64,000 nucleotides of DNA from Hymenobacter radiodurans (GTDB lineage: Bacteria; Bacteroidota; Bacteroidia; Cytophagales; Hymenobacteraceae): the NCBI RefSeq assembly GCF_004355185.1, contig NZ_CP037922.1:930001-994000 (forward strand), given 5' to 3'. How positions within the stretch are numbered: the stretch's first letter is position 1; every line of letters starts with the position of its first letter. The notes beneath the pieces are model-generated. The model saw only the letters and a list, made by a program, of their open reading frames with translations. It did no database searches and was not told the DNA's origin. Of the stretch, positions 16,196-27,548 are shown one piece after another. Both the position numbers and the translations under genes were made by a program.

Positions 16196-17287
16196 TTACT
16201 TGACGATGAAATTGGGCAAGCCAAACTTACTACGTTTGCCTCCCAGACTGATACCATCGTCCTTGTAGCCGCAGGCTAAGCCCGCAGCATTCGGGTTTTC
16301 GATGACTCCCAAAAAAGGGTTGTCTTCGCGGGCCACGTATATTTTGCCATCCGGCCCCCGCTGAAGCGCCCCGATTTTACGGTTCTTGGAATCCCCTATT
16401 TTGGTGGCTTTGCTGGTCTTCAAATCGAACTGCCAGATTTGGGCCGCCCCGCCACCGGTGCCGTTATTGGTGCCATAGAGCTTGCTGCCATCGGGCGAGA
16501 ACTCCACGCCGTAGGCTTCCTCATAAGGGCCAAATTGGCGTGGCTTGCTCACTAAGCCCGTTGTGCGGTCGAAGTCAAAAACCTCAAACTTGTTGCTTTC
16601 GCGCCAGATGGCGGCGGCCAGCTTGTTGCCATCCGGTGAGAACTTCATGCAGCCAATAGCGTTTCGGCCGGGGCCGGCGTGCATGGTGCCTACGTTGCTT
16701 AAAATGGGCTTGGTTTGAACGCCATCGGCCGTAACGAGGTAAGCCACAAAGGCGTTAGAATTCCAGCGGTGACCTACCACCCACACGTCGCGGCCGTTTT
16801 GGTGACGCACCGCCGCTAGCTTCTCGGCTACGGGTGAAATGAGTAGCAAATTGGCGCGTGGTACATCGCCGAGGCCGTTGTCGCGGGTCATGTCCACTAC
16901 GGAATAGCGCATACCGCCGGGCCGGCCCTGAAAGTCGGTGGTGAACACGTAGAACACGTTACCGCTGCCGGGATCAGGCACAATCAGAACGCCTTGCGTG
17001 CTTTCCTGCCCGCCCATCAGCTTGCGGCCATTGGGCATGGGCTGGTGCTGGCGGTTATAAATTGTGCCTCCATTGGTATAAAACAGCAGTTGGCCACTTT
17101 TGGTAGTAGCCACGGCGCAGTTCTCGTAGCTCACCATTTTGCTGTCGAGAAGGGGAGTGGGCTTGCCTTGAGCAAAGCTTAACCCCGCCATATTACCGAA
17201 GTACCAGATAGATTGCTCAGCCTGAGCCCAAGCCGGAGCACTCGTGAGCAGGCTTACAAATAAGAGCAGAAAAGGAAGTCGTTTCAT
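16196..17287 (-). CDS. Secreted beta-propeller protein
   Basis: About 363 residues from ATG 17287; the longer frame to 17533 has no family-like sequence. A clear signal peptide (MKRLPFLLLFVSLLTSAPAW, cut near AQA) is followed by IWYFGNMAGLSFAQGKPTPL. That opening is typical of Bacteroidota propeller modules, often found at the start of gliding/T9SS-exported proteins. Blade repeats such as MKFSPDGNKLAAAIW and VEFSPDGSKLYGTNNG follow. It ends at a propeller strand without a visible T9SS C-terminal sorting domain. Role unknown. Confidence 0.78.
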   Translation of the reverse strand: MKRLPFLLLFVSLLTSAPAWAQAEQSIWYFGNMAGLSFAQGKPTPLLDSKMVSYENCAVATTKSGQLLFYTNGGTIYNRQHQPMPNGRKLMGGQESTQGVLIVPDPGSGNVFYVFTTDFQGRPGGMRYSVVDMTRDNGLGDVPRANLLLISPVAEKLAAVRHQNGRDVWVVGHRWNSNAFVAYLVTADGVQTKPILSNVGTMHAGPGRNAIGCMKFSPDGNKLAAAIWRESNKFEVFDFDRTTGLVSKPRQFGPYEEAYGVEFSPDGSKLYGTNNGTGGGAAQIWQFDLKTSKATKIGDSKNRKIGALQRGPDGKIYVAREDNPFLGVIENPNAAGLACGYKDDGISLGGKRSKFGLPNFIVK

Positions 17288-17441
17288 AGTGTGGCAAAGC
17301 GCCGGAGCAGGTGTGATTAGGGGCGCTACTAGAAGGAAAACGGAATTTCGTGCCAAGGTAATATAGCTAACGGTGGGAGAGCCCGGCGAAAACCCACAAC
17401 GAAAAGTAACAGACACGCCGTTTACGGAGTTTGAATACGAG

Positions 17442-17485
17442 CTGGGGGCTTTTTTGCAGTCCGTAGAACGCAAAAAAGCCCCCAG
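17442..17485. other. Hairpin with G/T arm first, between divergent genes
   Basis: CTGGGGGCTTTTTTGC at 17442-17457 pairs exactly with GCAAAAAAGCCCCCAG at 17470-17485, loop 12 nt. The arms match those of this genome's common terminators but in swapped order, so no T-run follows the stem on either strand. It is therefore not a normal terminator, and it sits between two divergent promoters. Confidence 0.7.
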
Positions 17486-17519
17486 TCGATGTTTTAGCTT
17501 CACATCTTTCGTATTGCTC

Positions 17520-17960
17520 ATGCTCCGGTCCATTCTTCTCGTGTTACTAGTCAGTGGCTTTGCATTAGGCTCGTTAGCCCAAAAGCCTTCTGCAAAGCCC
17601 TCGTTGCCAGAGAGAATAAAATCTCAGCGGTGGCAAAAAAGGGTGGTTATCCTCTACGCGCCCACGGCCGAATCAGTGGAGCTCAAGCAGCAAAAGGCAA
17701 GCATGACTTCCGCCGAAGCCCAAGTGAAAGCCCGCGATATACTCATCATGGAAGCTATTGAAACCAGCTTGAGTCCCACCGAAAAGCAGTATGTGCGCCA
17801 AACGCTGGGTGTCGAGCCGAGCGGCTTTGCCGTGGTGCTGATTGGTAAAGATGGTGGCGTAAAGCGCAAAGAAACCAAGCCAATTGACCCCAACGTGCTA
17901 TTCGAGACCATCGATACGATGCCTATGCGTCGCCAAGAAATGCGTACAAAAGGCAAGTAG
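17520..17960 (+). CDS. DUF4174 domain-containing secreted protein
   Basis: 146 residues from ATG 17520, which begins a signal peptide (MLRSILLVLLVSGFALGSLA, cut near AQK). The upstream in-frame extension to 17373 runs through a hairpin and is unlikely to be translated. The mature part matches DUF4174: QRWQKRVVILYAPTAES, a middle helical region, and FAVVLIGKDGGVKRKETKPI with LFETIDTMPMRRQEM at the end. This is a thioredoxin-like fold without active-site cysteines. Function unknown. Confidence 0.82.
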   Translation: MLRSILLVLLVSGFALGSLAQKPSAKPSLPERIKSQRWQKRVVILYAPTAESVELKQQKASMTSAEAQVKARDILIMEAIETSLSPTEKQYVRQTLGVEPSGFAVVLIGKDGGVKRKETKPIDPNVLFETIDTMPMRRQEMRTKGK

Positions 17961-17963
17961 GCT

Positions 17964-18755
17964 CTACCCAATACTCCGTATCACGCCGCCATCTACCCGT
18001 ACGGAAGCCCCATTCGTAGCCGAGGCGAGCGGACTAGCTAGGTACACCACCATATTGGCCACTTCCTCCGGCGTGGCAAAGCGCTGAAGCAAGGATGAGG
18101 GCCGGTCGTTCTGAAAGAAATCATGCTCAGCTTCTTCCTTCGATTTCCCTTCAGCCGATAATTTTTGTAGAAAGTCCTCTACGCCCTCGGAAGCCGTGGG
18201 GCCAGGCAGCACGGAGTTTACCGTTACATTGGTGCCTTTGGTCAGTTCGGCCAGACCACGAGCCACGCCAAGCTGGGCCGTTTTGGTGGTGCCGTAATGA
18301 ATCATTTCCTGCGGAATCTGTAGGCCCGACTCGCTGGAAATAAATAGGATGCGTCCCCAGTTCTGAGCAAGCATAAGCGGGAAATATTGGCGCGAAAGCC
18401 GCACCCCGCTCATTACGTTTATTTCAAAAAAGCGCATCCAATCCTCATCAGTGATATCAGCAAACTCCTGGGGGGCAAAAATGCCGACGTTGTTCACCAA
18501 GATATCCACTGTGGGTACTTCACGCAGCAAGTGCTGTATTTCGTCGGCGCGCCCAAAGTCGACGGCGACGCCGCGTACTTGGGCTGTAGGTGTTTGGGCC
18601 AAAATAGCCGACGTGGCTGTCTGAATTCGGGCGTCGGTACGACCTGTAAGGATGACGTGCGCGCCTTCTGCTGCTAACTGTTGGGCAATGGCCAAGCCGA
18701 TGCCAGCGGTAGAGCCAGTTACTAAAGCAATTTTATTCGTGAGTTGCAGATCCAT
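17964..18755 (-). CDS. SDR family NAD(P)-dependent oxidoreductase
   Basis: A 263-residue classical short-chain dehydrogenase. The nucleotide-binding TGSTAGIG lies at 13-20, NNVG near 88-91, catalytic Ser in FISSESG (about 139-145), and Tyr154/Lys158 in YGTTK. The C-terminus has the VRVDGGVIRSIG ending common in this group. NADP preference is suggested by the basic residue after strand 2 (TGRT). Substrate unknown. It is convergent with the DUF4174 gene, stop codons 3 bp apart. Confidence 0.92.
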   Translation of the reverse strand: MDLQLTNKIALVTGSTAGIGLAIAQQLAAEGAHVILTGRTDARIQTATSAILAQTPTAQVRGVAVDFGRADEIQHLLREVPTVDILVNNVGIFAPQEFADITDEDWMRFFEINVMSGVRLSRQYFPLMLAQNWGRILFISSESGLQIPQEMIHYGTTKTAQLGVARGLAELTKGTNVTVNSVLPGPTASEGVEDFLQKLSAEGKSKEEAEHDFFQNDRPSSLLQRFATPEEVANMVVYLASPLASATNGASVRVDGGVIRSIG

Positions 18756-18921
18756 TCTTGTGTAGAATATAAAGTGAGAGGCGTTAAACCAGTGAGCGTT
18801 TATTTTGTATGTTAATCTTTACGGTTGACAGCCGAGATGGACGCTTCTGGTGGCGTTAGCCAACTTAGCGCTGCAATCGTATTGACTTCGTGCCTTTTCT
18901 TACAACTCACTTATTGCCCAT

Positions 18922-19404
18922 ATGTCATTTTCCTCTGCCCGCCCCGAAGATTTATTGTTTGATGCTGCCCGCCGGGGCGATGTTGCTTATCTGAAAGAAT
19001 TGATTGCCACCAACATCGACGTGAATACGGTGAATGGGAAAGGCTTCACTCCACTAATAGTAGCTGCCTACGATGATCAACTGGAAGCTGTTCAGCTTTT
19101 GCTTGAGGCGGGCGCTGATGTGGATGTGCAGGATGCTGGCGGCAACAATGCCCTGATGGGTGTCTGCTTCAAAGGCCACGCCGAGGTGGCCAGCCTGCTA
19201 ATAGCGAACGGCGCCGATCTGAACCTGCAAAATGGCAACGGAGGTACCGCGCTGATGTTTGCCACGCTTTTTGGACGCAACAAACTCGTGAAACTCATGC
19301 TCGACGCCGGCGCCGATACTACTATTCGGGATATCAGGGGCCTTACCGCGCTGGATCTGGCTGTGCAGCAGGGCAATGAGGAGGCTTTGCAGCTGTTGCA
19401 ATAA
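18922..19404 (+). CDS. Ankyrin repeat protein
   Basis: A 160-residue cytosolic protein made of about four ankyrin repeats. Visible units are DAARRGDVAYLKELIATNID, GFTPLIVAAYDDQLEAVQLL, GNNALMGVCFKGHAEVASLL and GGTALMFATLFGRNKLVKLM, with a fifth cap at LTALDLAVQQGNEEALQLL. Ankyrin proteins mediate protein contacts; no partner is evident. It lies 97 bp ahead of the DoxX gene on the same strand. Confidence 0.92.
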   Translation: MSFSSARPEDLLFDAARRGDVAYLKELIATNIDVNTVNGKGFTPLIVAAYDDQLEAVQLLLEAGADVDVQDAGGNNALMGVCFKGHAEVASLLIANGADLNLQNGNGGTALMFATLFGRNKLVKLMLDAGADTTIRDIRGLTALDLAVQQGNEEALQLLQ

Positions 19405-19501
19405 CTGTTGAGCCACTTTACTGTCTATTCGCCGTATAACCCGAAATTGCTTCCGACACGTTCGTACTGAAGCAAATACTGAGGGTATACATATTCCACT
19501 T

Positions 19502-19909
19502 ATGGACAGCTTAGCCAGATTTGCCCCCCACATTTATGCCTTGCTTCGTATTGTGGTAGGCTTGCTTTTCGCGATGCATGGCAGCCAGAAACTGCTAGGA
19601 TTTCCCGGTGATAAACCGCCCGTGGAAATTGCTTCGCTCATGGGCCTTGCCGGAATAATAGAGCTGGTTGGTGGCCTCCTTATTGCCTTTGGTTTCCTGA
19701 CGCGCATTGCTGCTTTTATTGCCAGTGGCACTATGGCTGTGGCTTACTTTATGGCCCACGCACCGCAAGCAAGCCTTCCTATTATCAATCAGGGAGAGCT
19801 AGCGGTTGTGTACTGCTTCTTGTTTCTGTATATCGCCGCGCAAGGCTCCGGACCTTGGAGCCTTGATAATATGCTACGAAAGGATCGGCGTGACGTGTTG
19901 CCACGATAA
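19502..19909 (+). CDS. DoxX family membrane protein
   Basis: A 135-residue protein with four TM helices. The DoxX hallmarks are the first helix IYALLRIVVGLLFAMHGSQK followed by LLGFPG, the second helix GLAGIIELVGGLLIAFGF, and the two remaining helices. Members associate with quinone- or thiosulfate-oxidising complexes and redox stress, but many are uncharacterised. The 24-bp hairpin terminator follows. Confidence 0.9.
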   Translation: MDSLARFAPHIYALLRIVVGLLFAMHGSQKLLGFPGDKPPVEIASLMGLAGIIELVGGLLIAFGFLTRIAAFIASGTMAVAYFMAHAPQASLPIINQGELAVVYCFLFLYIAAQGSGPWSLDNMLRKDRRDVLPR

Positions 19910-19951
19910 GAGCTACACCTTGTAGTATCATTCTCAACTAATACCTGATCT

Positions 19952-20004
19952 AAAAAGAGAGCGTCCGTGTCTAACAGGGTGTTAGACACGGACGCTCTCT
20001 TTTT
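19952..20004. terminator. Perfect 24-bp hairpin terminator between convergent genes
   Basis: AAAAAGAGAGCGTCCGTGTC plus four bases pairs perfectly with the segment ending in TTTTT at 20004, around a five-base loop AGGGT. It can terminate doxX on the plus strand and the methyltransferase gene on the minus strand. Confidence 0.94.
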
Positions 20005-20042
20005 CTTTCTCTGGGTAACAGTCTTTCAGAACTACGAAGCCT

Positions 20043-20852
20043 TTAAGCTGGCTTTGTCAGCAAATAGTAGGCATAGCGCCGTCCAAGCTTTACTTCCTGC
20101 TCAATTTCAAGGGTAACAAGTTGTGGCACAAAGCCACAGCTGATCGCATTTTCCCAAAACTCCTCAATACGATAGGTTACCATGTGAGGTAGGTTTTGCG
20201 CATAGCCCCAACGATGCGGCTGGCTGATAGGAGTGTTGTCGGCGTAGCGAATTTGAATAAACGCCTGCCCACCCGGCTTCAACAGTTTGTAAGCAATGTC
20301 CAGCACGCGGGTGCCGTATGCCTTGGTTGGGAAAATCTCAAAAACGTAAGTGGAGAAAAATAGATCGACAGGCTCTTTGATAACGCTCAGAACCGTTTCG
20401 GGGGTACCCGCTTCAAATTGCACAGGAACGAAGTTGTGGTAGCCTTCCTGGGTTAATTGCTTCTGACACTCATTCACACTGGCAGCAGTAATATCAGTAC
20501 CATAGTAGCAGCTCGACCCGGGAGCGAAGTGCACAGCATTTGCTCCGCCGCCGCAGCCCCAGTCTACGATGCGGGCCGGTTGGTTGTCAAGGGTTGCCAC
20601 GCCAGCTAAGCGGCGGTACATCTCATAATTGTGCCGGCCCATCTTAAGCCACCGCTCATCGTCATTGGTGAATATACCTTTGCCGCGCCAGTGCGCATTG
20701 CCAGGAATATACTCCCGATCAATACCTTCCCAATAGTGCTGAGAATCGGCTATTAGCTTATCCTCCGAATCGTACAGATGTAAGTTCTCCCGTACTACAC
20801 GCTCACTGGAGCGATAAATTCGGGCTAAAGTATTTCGTAGCTGAGATTTCAT
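20043..20852 (-). CDS. Class I SAM-dependent methyltransferase
   Basis: A 269-residue Rossmann-fold methyltransferase. Motif I is VDWGCGGGA (96-104), the acidic strand YYGTDIT follows, and post-I FFSTYVFEIFPT is the motif IV region. The N-terminal 90 residues are a helical extension with a WRGKGIFTNDDERWLKMGR block. The target is not predictable. A 347-bp AT-rich gap lies upstream. Confidence 0.88.
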   Translation of the reverse strand: MKSQLRNTLARIYRSSERVVRENLHLYDSEDKLIADSQHYWEGIDREYIPGNAHWRGKGIFTNDDERWLKMGRHNYEMYRRLAGVATLDNQPARIVDWGCGGGANAVHFAPGSSCYYGTDITAASVNECQKQLTQEGYHNFVPVQFEAGTPETVLSVIKEPVDLFFSTYVFEIFPTKAYGTRVLDIAYKLLKPGGQAFIQIRYADNTPISQPHRWGYAQNLPHMVTYRIEEFWENAISCGFVPQLVTLEIEQEVKLGRRYAYYLLTKPA

Positions 20853-21199
20853 CAGGTTAATTGTGAGAACTTAGGCTAAACCGTTAGTAATGCAATGTAG
20901 GCTTTAATGTTGATTTAATCCTATTAAAATCCTTGTTAGTATATAGATAAATCAAATTAATAAGGGAAATACTTAACAAAAGCTATTCAGTTGTATTATT
21001 TAAGTATTTTTTCAAGTAGAAACTAAGCAGGCTAAAGCCTCACATAGCAACTATTGACACATGATTTAACAGAGTTAAATTTAAGTAAACTATAGCAATC
21101 TCCCTTACATATGGCTGCTAGTACAGGATATGCATTTATCCTGTACTAGCAGCTAGACTACGGAAAATCTATGCTTAGGTCGTGAGTTACAAGCAATTT
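20853..21199. other. AT-rich intergenic region with one hairpin
   Basis: A gap between two minus-strand genes. It is AT-rich with no plausible ORF. The only structure I see is the 16-bp hairpin at 21114-21153. The remainder presumably holds the methyltransferase promoter. Confidence 0.5.
21114..21153. terminator. 16-bp hairpin downstream of the mutase gene
   Basis: GCTGCTAGTACAGGAT pairs exactly with ATCCTGTACTAGCAGC, loop of 8 nt. It lies 47 bp beyond the stop of the minus-strand mutase gene. No T-run follows on that strand, so it may be a transcript 3'-end stabiliser rather than a true intrinsic terminator. Confidence 0.6.
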
Positions 21200-23323
<2,124 letters not shown>

Positions 23324-23414
23324 GAATGGAGGATAGATTGGGTGGCCTGGGGTGTTTAGTCGAGGATTACTCGGGTAATAGTTGCTTCAGCAAGCTGTTT
23401 TACAAGGAGTGATC

Positions 23415-24722
23415 CTACGTTTTTCCCTGCAATCGGGCGAGGATGTCGTCGGTTTTATAGCTATTTACGCTGAGTTCTTGGAAGCCGTGGCGCTGAATGG
23501 CAGCCTGCATAGTGGCCACATCGCTGGATAGCAAAGTAGGCAAGTGAATTGACAGGTCAGCAGCATCAGGGGCGGATACTTCACGGGCAAGAGCGTGATA
23601 CTGCTCCACGGTGGCGTACATCAGGGTCGCCGTTTCGGGCGTGGAAAACAGCACCGACAAGGTATCATCCGGTGTCTCGGGGAGCGCTAAGGAAACCCGT
23701 TCTTCCGGTGAAAGAGTTTTGAGGAAAGACTCGAGAATGGCCTGGTTTGCATCCTGACCTAAGAGTACCACCGCCGCCCGCTGATTCTGCTGCAACTGCC
23801 GCTTAAAATGCATAGCCGTTACCAAACGCAATACTTCCGTGGGATACGTAGCGCGGGTAGTATCGAAGCTGCGGCTGCGCAGGAGCTTTTTAGGATCGAA
23901 CTCAAACTCCTCCTCGGCTTGCGTGAATCGGTTGCTCCCCACTATTACCTGCTCGCCGGTGGCTATGCGGTGAAACTGCTGGCGGCTGATCGTGCGTAGC
24001 TCTTCCAACACGCTGCCCCAAGCTTTGGGAAAGCCACCTTTGGTTTCTGTGGCTTGGAAAAGCGCCCATGCTTCGCGGGCCAGGGTGTCGGTGAGCGTTT
24101 CGAGGTAGTAGGAGCCGGCTGCGGGATCGGTCACGCGGCCCAACTGGGATTCCTCCCGCAGAATAATAGATAAGTTGCGCGCCAGTCGCTCCGAAAACTC
24201 ACCCGGTTCGCGGTACAAGCTGTCGAATGGGGCTACGGTGAGCGAGGTAGCGCCGCCTAATACGGCTGCCATGGCTTCTGTTGTGAAGCGTAATAGGTTG
24301 GTGTGCGGATCAAGGGTTGTTTGCAGCCAAGACGACGTGCTGGTATGAATTCGTAGTGTGGCCGCTAGGCTGGGGGGCAAATGGAAGGCATGCAATAACG
24401 TAGCCCACAGCCGCCGCATGGCTCTAAGCTTGGCAATTTCTAGGAAGTAGCTGGTTCCTACTGCCAAGTGCAGCTGCATAGCCGCCGCCACGTCAGCCAC
24501 ACTCAGATCCGCAGTAGGAAGGGCTTGCAGATAAGCTGCCGCCACATTCAACGCGTAGCCAATCTGTTGGGTATTGGTGCCCCCTCTATTACCAAAAAAG
24601 CCGGCATCAATTGTCAGTGCCTTAAAATCAGGCAGATGCTGCGTCAGCTTTATTGCCGTCCGCAGTTCGGGTAAGTGGCTGGAAAAGTTTGTAGAATAAT
24701 GGGTGAGAGGCTCAGTCACCAA
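23415..24722 (-). CDS. Methylmalonyl-CoA mutase small subunit, 3' part (frameshifted)
   Basis: This is the larger C-terminal part of the small subunit, 435 codons as called. The true join is at the C5 run at 24727-24731 (plus strand), where the coding strand reads CTGGGGGCTTTTTGG. Six Gs would give ELGGFLVTEPLTHYS in one frame; five give a stop after ELGAFW. The sequence includes FKALTIDAGFFGNRGGTNTQ and the barrel helices FLEIAKLRAMRRLWATLLHA. It ends in a B12-like domain without the DxHxxG, as expected of the non-catalytic subunit. Confidence 0.88.
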   Translation of the reverse strand: MVTEPLTHYSTNFSSHLPELRTAIKLTQHLPDFKALTIDAGFFGNRGGTNTQQIGYALNVAAAYLQALPTADLSVADVAAAMQLHLAVGTSYFLEIAKLRAMRRLWATLLHAFHLPPSLAATLRIHTSTSSWLQTTLDPHTNLLRFTTEAMAAVLGGATSLTVAPFDSLYREPGEFSERLARNLSIILREESQLGRVTDPAAGSYYLETLTDTLAREAWALFQATETKGGFPKAWGSVLEELRTISRQQFHRIATGEQVIVGSNRFTQAEEEFEFDPKKLLRSRSFDTTRATYPTEVLRLVTAMHFKRQLQQNQRAAVVLLGQDANQAILESFLKTLSPEERVSLALPETPDDTLSVLFSTPETATLMYATVEQYHALAREVSAPDAADLSIHLPTLLSSDVATMQAAIQRHGFQELSVNSYKTDDILARLQGKT

Positions 24723-25210
24723 AAAGCCCCCAGCTCCTTGCTGGCGTCCAGGAGCCGACGCAGCAAGCCGGTGGAGTGGTGCGGCACCGAATACCCGATG
24801 AAGGTAGTACCGAGCGGCAGGAAGCTGTGGAGGTAGTCTACGTCGAAGGCGCTGGCATCGTCAGAGAAAATAAAATGCACGCCATCGGCTCCACGATCCA
24901 GGCTTATCCGAGCTTGGTCTACAGCCTCATGACCGCTGTTTTGGGCTGCTACACGCACCGCCGGTACGTTGCGCCAGGCGCGATTGGGAGCGACCTGTTG
25001 CGGTAGGAGAGGAGAGGGCAAGGCTCCTAACGATTCTAGCGCCTCTTGGTGATAAAACGGCTGTACATCAAACCCTTCACTCGTGTGCCACAGCAGCGCG
25101 GCAGGGTCAGCGCCCTTCAGGTCGCGGCGGATGCGCTCCTGCCAGGCCTCCGTACTGACGGGTTGAAACTCGGGAAAAGAAACAGGTGCCGGACGTGGGA
25201 TATCGGCCAT
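24716..25210 (-). CDS. Methylmalonyl-CoA mutase small subunit, 5' part (frameshifted)
   Basis: The first 164 codons of the small subunit from ATG 25210. The opening PVSFPEFQPVSTEAWQERIR and DLKGADPAALLWHTSEGFDV is the family N-terminal region that packs against the large subunit, followed by the VQPFY barrel-entry segment. It overlaps the 3' part by 7 bp at the frame break. The heterodimer needs both subunits for stability, so a real frameshift here would probably disable the pathway. Confidence 0.87.
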   Translation of the reverse strand: MADIPRPAPVSFPEFQPVSTEAWQERIRRDLKGADPAALLWHTSEGFDVQPFYHQEALESLGALPSPLLPQQVAPNRAWRNVPAVRVAAQNSGHEAVDQARISLDRGADGVHFIFSDDASAFDVDYLHSFLPLGTTFIGYSVPHHSTGLLRRLLDASKELGAFW

Positions 25211-25377
25211 ACGGGAGTGGTGAAAAGCCTATCATTCCGATGAGGAATGCGGGATAAAGATACCCCATCGGGCTAATAATGGCGAATTAGGCAAGTTGTT
25301 TGTACGGCGGCGCGCGGCATCCGGCTTTGGCGGCTTCTATAATCTAGGCTTCTTCCTTTCTCACTTTCACTATTTAC

Positions 25378-26604
25378 ATGATTAAATCTTTAGGGTTTTT
25401 ACTGCTTTTGTCAACCGCTTCTATGTCAGCCGTTGCCCAATCTGATTTCCGTGCTGGCTATATCGTGCAAGCGGCTGGCGATACGGTTTCTGGCCTTGTC
25501 GCCTATCAAGGTGCGCAGCGCAGTGCCTTGTTATGCCGGTTTCGTTCTGATGCTCAGGCTGCTGTGGTTGAATATCAGCCGGAACAGCTGCGTGGCTACG
25601 GGTTCAAGCAAGGCACCAAATACTTAAGCCAACCTACGCCTGCGGCTCCTGCCCGCGCTGCCTTCTTTGAAATACTAGCCTCCGGCAAAGTATCACTGCT
25701 AACCTTGGTTGACAGCGACGACCAACGTCACTTCTATGTACAAAGCGAAGCTGCATCAGTAGTCGAGCTAATTCAAAAAGATACCATTGTATCTAAATCA
25801 AGCCCTAGTGGTGTCCAGAAAGTAAAAGTTCGCTCGTACCCCTTTCGAAACGTATTAAATACGACGTTGGCAGGTTGCCCAGCAGTTCAGGCCCAACTGG
25901 GGCGTGCAGAGTTAATAGAGTCTCAGCTGACGAAGCTGGTGAATAGCTACAATAATTGCGCTACCGGAGCACCGGCGCAAGTTGCCGCACCTCGTGCCGG
26001 CCGCTTCAAAGCTGGTCTGTTAGTAGGAGCCCAACGGGCCGCTTTCACCTTTAACGACGAAGGTGAGGAGAAGATGAGCTCCACCGTGGGTCCTCTCATG
26101 GGCATCGGCTTGGACTTTGCGCCAGCACGCTTCAATGAGAAGCTGTCAATGCGCGTGGAGGGGCTGTATTCAAACCAGTCAACCGAGCTACAATATACAC
26201 GTCCGGGTAGTGGACCCTTTCTTACTCAGCGGGCTCAACGTAATCTGGAGGTTGATGTGACGAGTCTGCACCTAGTGGCGCTTCTACGCTATGCCCGGGC
26301 TACGGGTGCCATCAGGCCGTTTATTCAGGCTGGGCCGCAACTTGCTGCTCATATTAAGAGCAACGCTGTTCTGACTACTACTTACGATGTTGCATCGCCA
26401 CCTGCTCCTAGCACTCGGGAGATTGATTTGCGCCCCAGTAACTTCGGCGGAGTGCTGGGTGCTGGGTTACTTCTGCCCGCCGGCAAGGTGGGTACTTTTC
26501 AGCTAGAAGCCCGATTGGATATGATGGACAGCTTGAGCGAATCCGGAATCCTCTCTGGTGCTACTACCACGTCGGTTTTAGTTGGATATACAATAGGCAA
26601 ATAG
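25378..26604 (+). CDS. Outer-membrane beta-barrel protein
   Basis: A 408-residue secreted protein with a signal peptide (MIKSLGFLLLLSTASMSAVA, cut near AQS). The first half (about 22-190) is a soluble domain starting DFRAGYIVQAAGDTVSGLVA, a common start in Hymenobacter-like tRNA-independent envelope proteins of unknown role. The second half (about 210-408) has alternating strands of an 8-stranded OmpA-like barrel: FKAGLLVGAQRAAFTF, AIRPFIQAGPQLAAHI, NFGGVLGAGLLLPAG, ending VLVGYTIGK. No further function can be read. Confidence 0.72.
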   Translation: MIKSLGFLLLLSTASMSAVAQSDFRAGYIVQAAGDTVSGLVAYQGAQRSALLCRFRSDAQAAVVEYQPEQLRGYGFKQGTKYLSQPTPAAPARAAFFEILASGKVSLLTLVDSDDQRHFYVQSEAASVVELIQKDTIVSKSSPSGVQKVKVRSYPFRNVLNTTLAGCPAVQAQLGRAELIESQLTKLVNSYNNCATGAPAQVAAPRAGRFKAGLLVGAQRAAFTFNDEGEEKMSSTVGPLMGIGLDFAPARFNEKLSMRVEGLYSNQSTELQYTRPGSGPFLTQRAQRNLEVDVTSLHLVALLRYARATGAIRPFIQAGPQLAAHIKSNAVLTTTYDVASPPAPSTREIDLRPSNFGGVLGAGLLLPAGKVGTFQLEARLDMMDSLSESGILSGATTTSVLVGYTIGK

Positions 26605-26727
26605 CGGTTCAAGCAGCAAAAGGCGAAGCAGACAAACAAAGTTGCCGAGATGTCGCAATGGGTTGGGGCAAAAGCCCAAAGACCAGCGTTATCTTTGCAA
26701 TCCGTCTCTTCGCCTTTTGCTGTTTCT

Positions 26728-27483
26728 ATGCACTTTCTCCGCTCCCGTGTCGCTAGCCTTGGTCTGTTTCTCGCCGTTGCTGTAACGCCAGCCTGTCAGC
26801 GCGCTGCTTACGTGGCTAAGCCCACATTGGCTCCCACCACGGCTCAGCCCGTAGGCCAGACTTTGCCCCCCGACCCCAAAATAGCGGCTCTCATTGAGCC
26901 CTATCAGCAGAAGGTGACGCAGCAGATGGCAGAAGTGATTGGCACAGCGCCGGTGGCTCTTAAAAAGAACTCGGGCGAATCGCCACTGGCGAACTTTATA
27001 GCCGATATTCAGCGGCAGCGAGCCAGCACCGTTATGGGTAGCCCAATTGATGTGGGTGTGATAACAAATGGCGGCCTGCGCGCCGAGATCCCCGCTGGAC
27101 CAATTAAGCTGGGGGACATTTTTGAACTCATGCCCTTCGAAAATGAGCTGGTCGTGTTGGACGCTCCGGGGTCCGTAATGCAGCAGCTATTTGACTATTC
27201 TGCTCGTATCAAAATGGCTATTTCGGGTGCTACCTATACTGTGGGCGCCGATGGAAAAGCAACCAGTATTCTAATTGGGGGCAAGCCGCTCAATCCAGCC
27301 GGCACGTATACCGTCGCTATTTCCGATTATCTGGCTGGTGGCGGCGATAATATGGTATTTTTCAAAACTATCAAGCCCCGCGGTACTGGCGTATTGTTGC
27401 GCAATGCCATTGCTGACCACATTCGTCAGCTTACCAAAGAAGGCAAGCCTGTGGAGGCCAGAGTAGAGGGTCGGGTGCGCTAA
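26728..27483 (+). CDS. 5'-nucleotidase C-terminal domain lipoprotein
   Basis: About 251 residues from ATG 26728. An N-terminal lipoprotein-type signal ends at VAVTPACQ, so it is likely membrane anchored. The mature part is the substrate-specificity domain of 5'-nucleotidase/UshA: NSGESPLANFIADIQRQRAS, ITNGGLRAEIPAGPIKLGDI, FELMPFENELVVLD, and YTVAISDYLAGGGDNMVFF. The catalytic metallophosphatase domain is encoded separately by the next gene, 65 bp downstream, so the two together reconstitute one enzyme. Confidence 0.9.
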   Translation: MHFLRSRVASLGLFLAVAVTPACQRAAYVAKPTLAPTTAQPVGQTLPPDPKIAALIEPYQQKVTQQMAEVIGTAPVALKKNSGESPLANFIADIQRQRASTVMGSPIDVGVITNGGLRAEIPAGPIKLGDIFELMPFENELVVLDAPGSVMQQLFDYSARIKMAISGATYTVGADGKATSILIGGKPLNPAGTYTVAISDYLAGGGDNMVFFKTIKPRGTGVLLRNAIADHIRQLTKEGKPVEARVEGRVR

Positions 27484-27548
27484 TATGCAGCTTAGCACCA
27501 TCTCAATTTAGTATTTGTTAGCCCAGCAACCATTAGCACATCAGAAGC

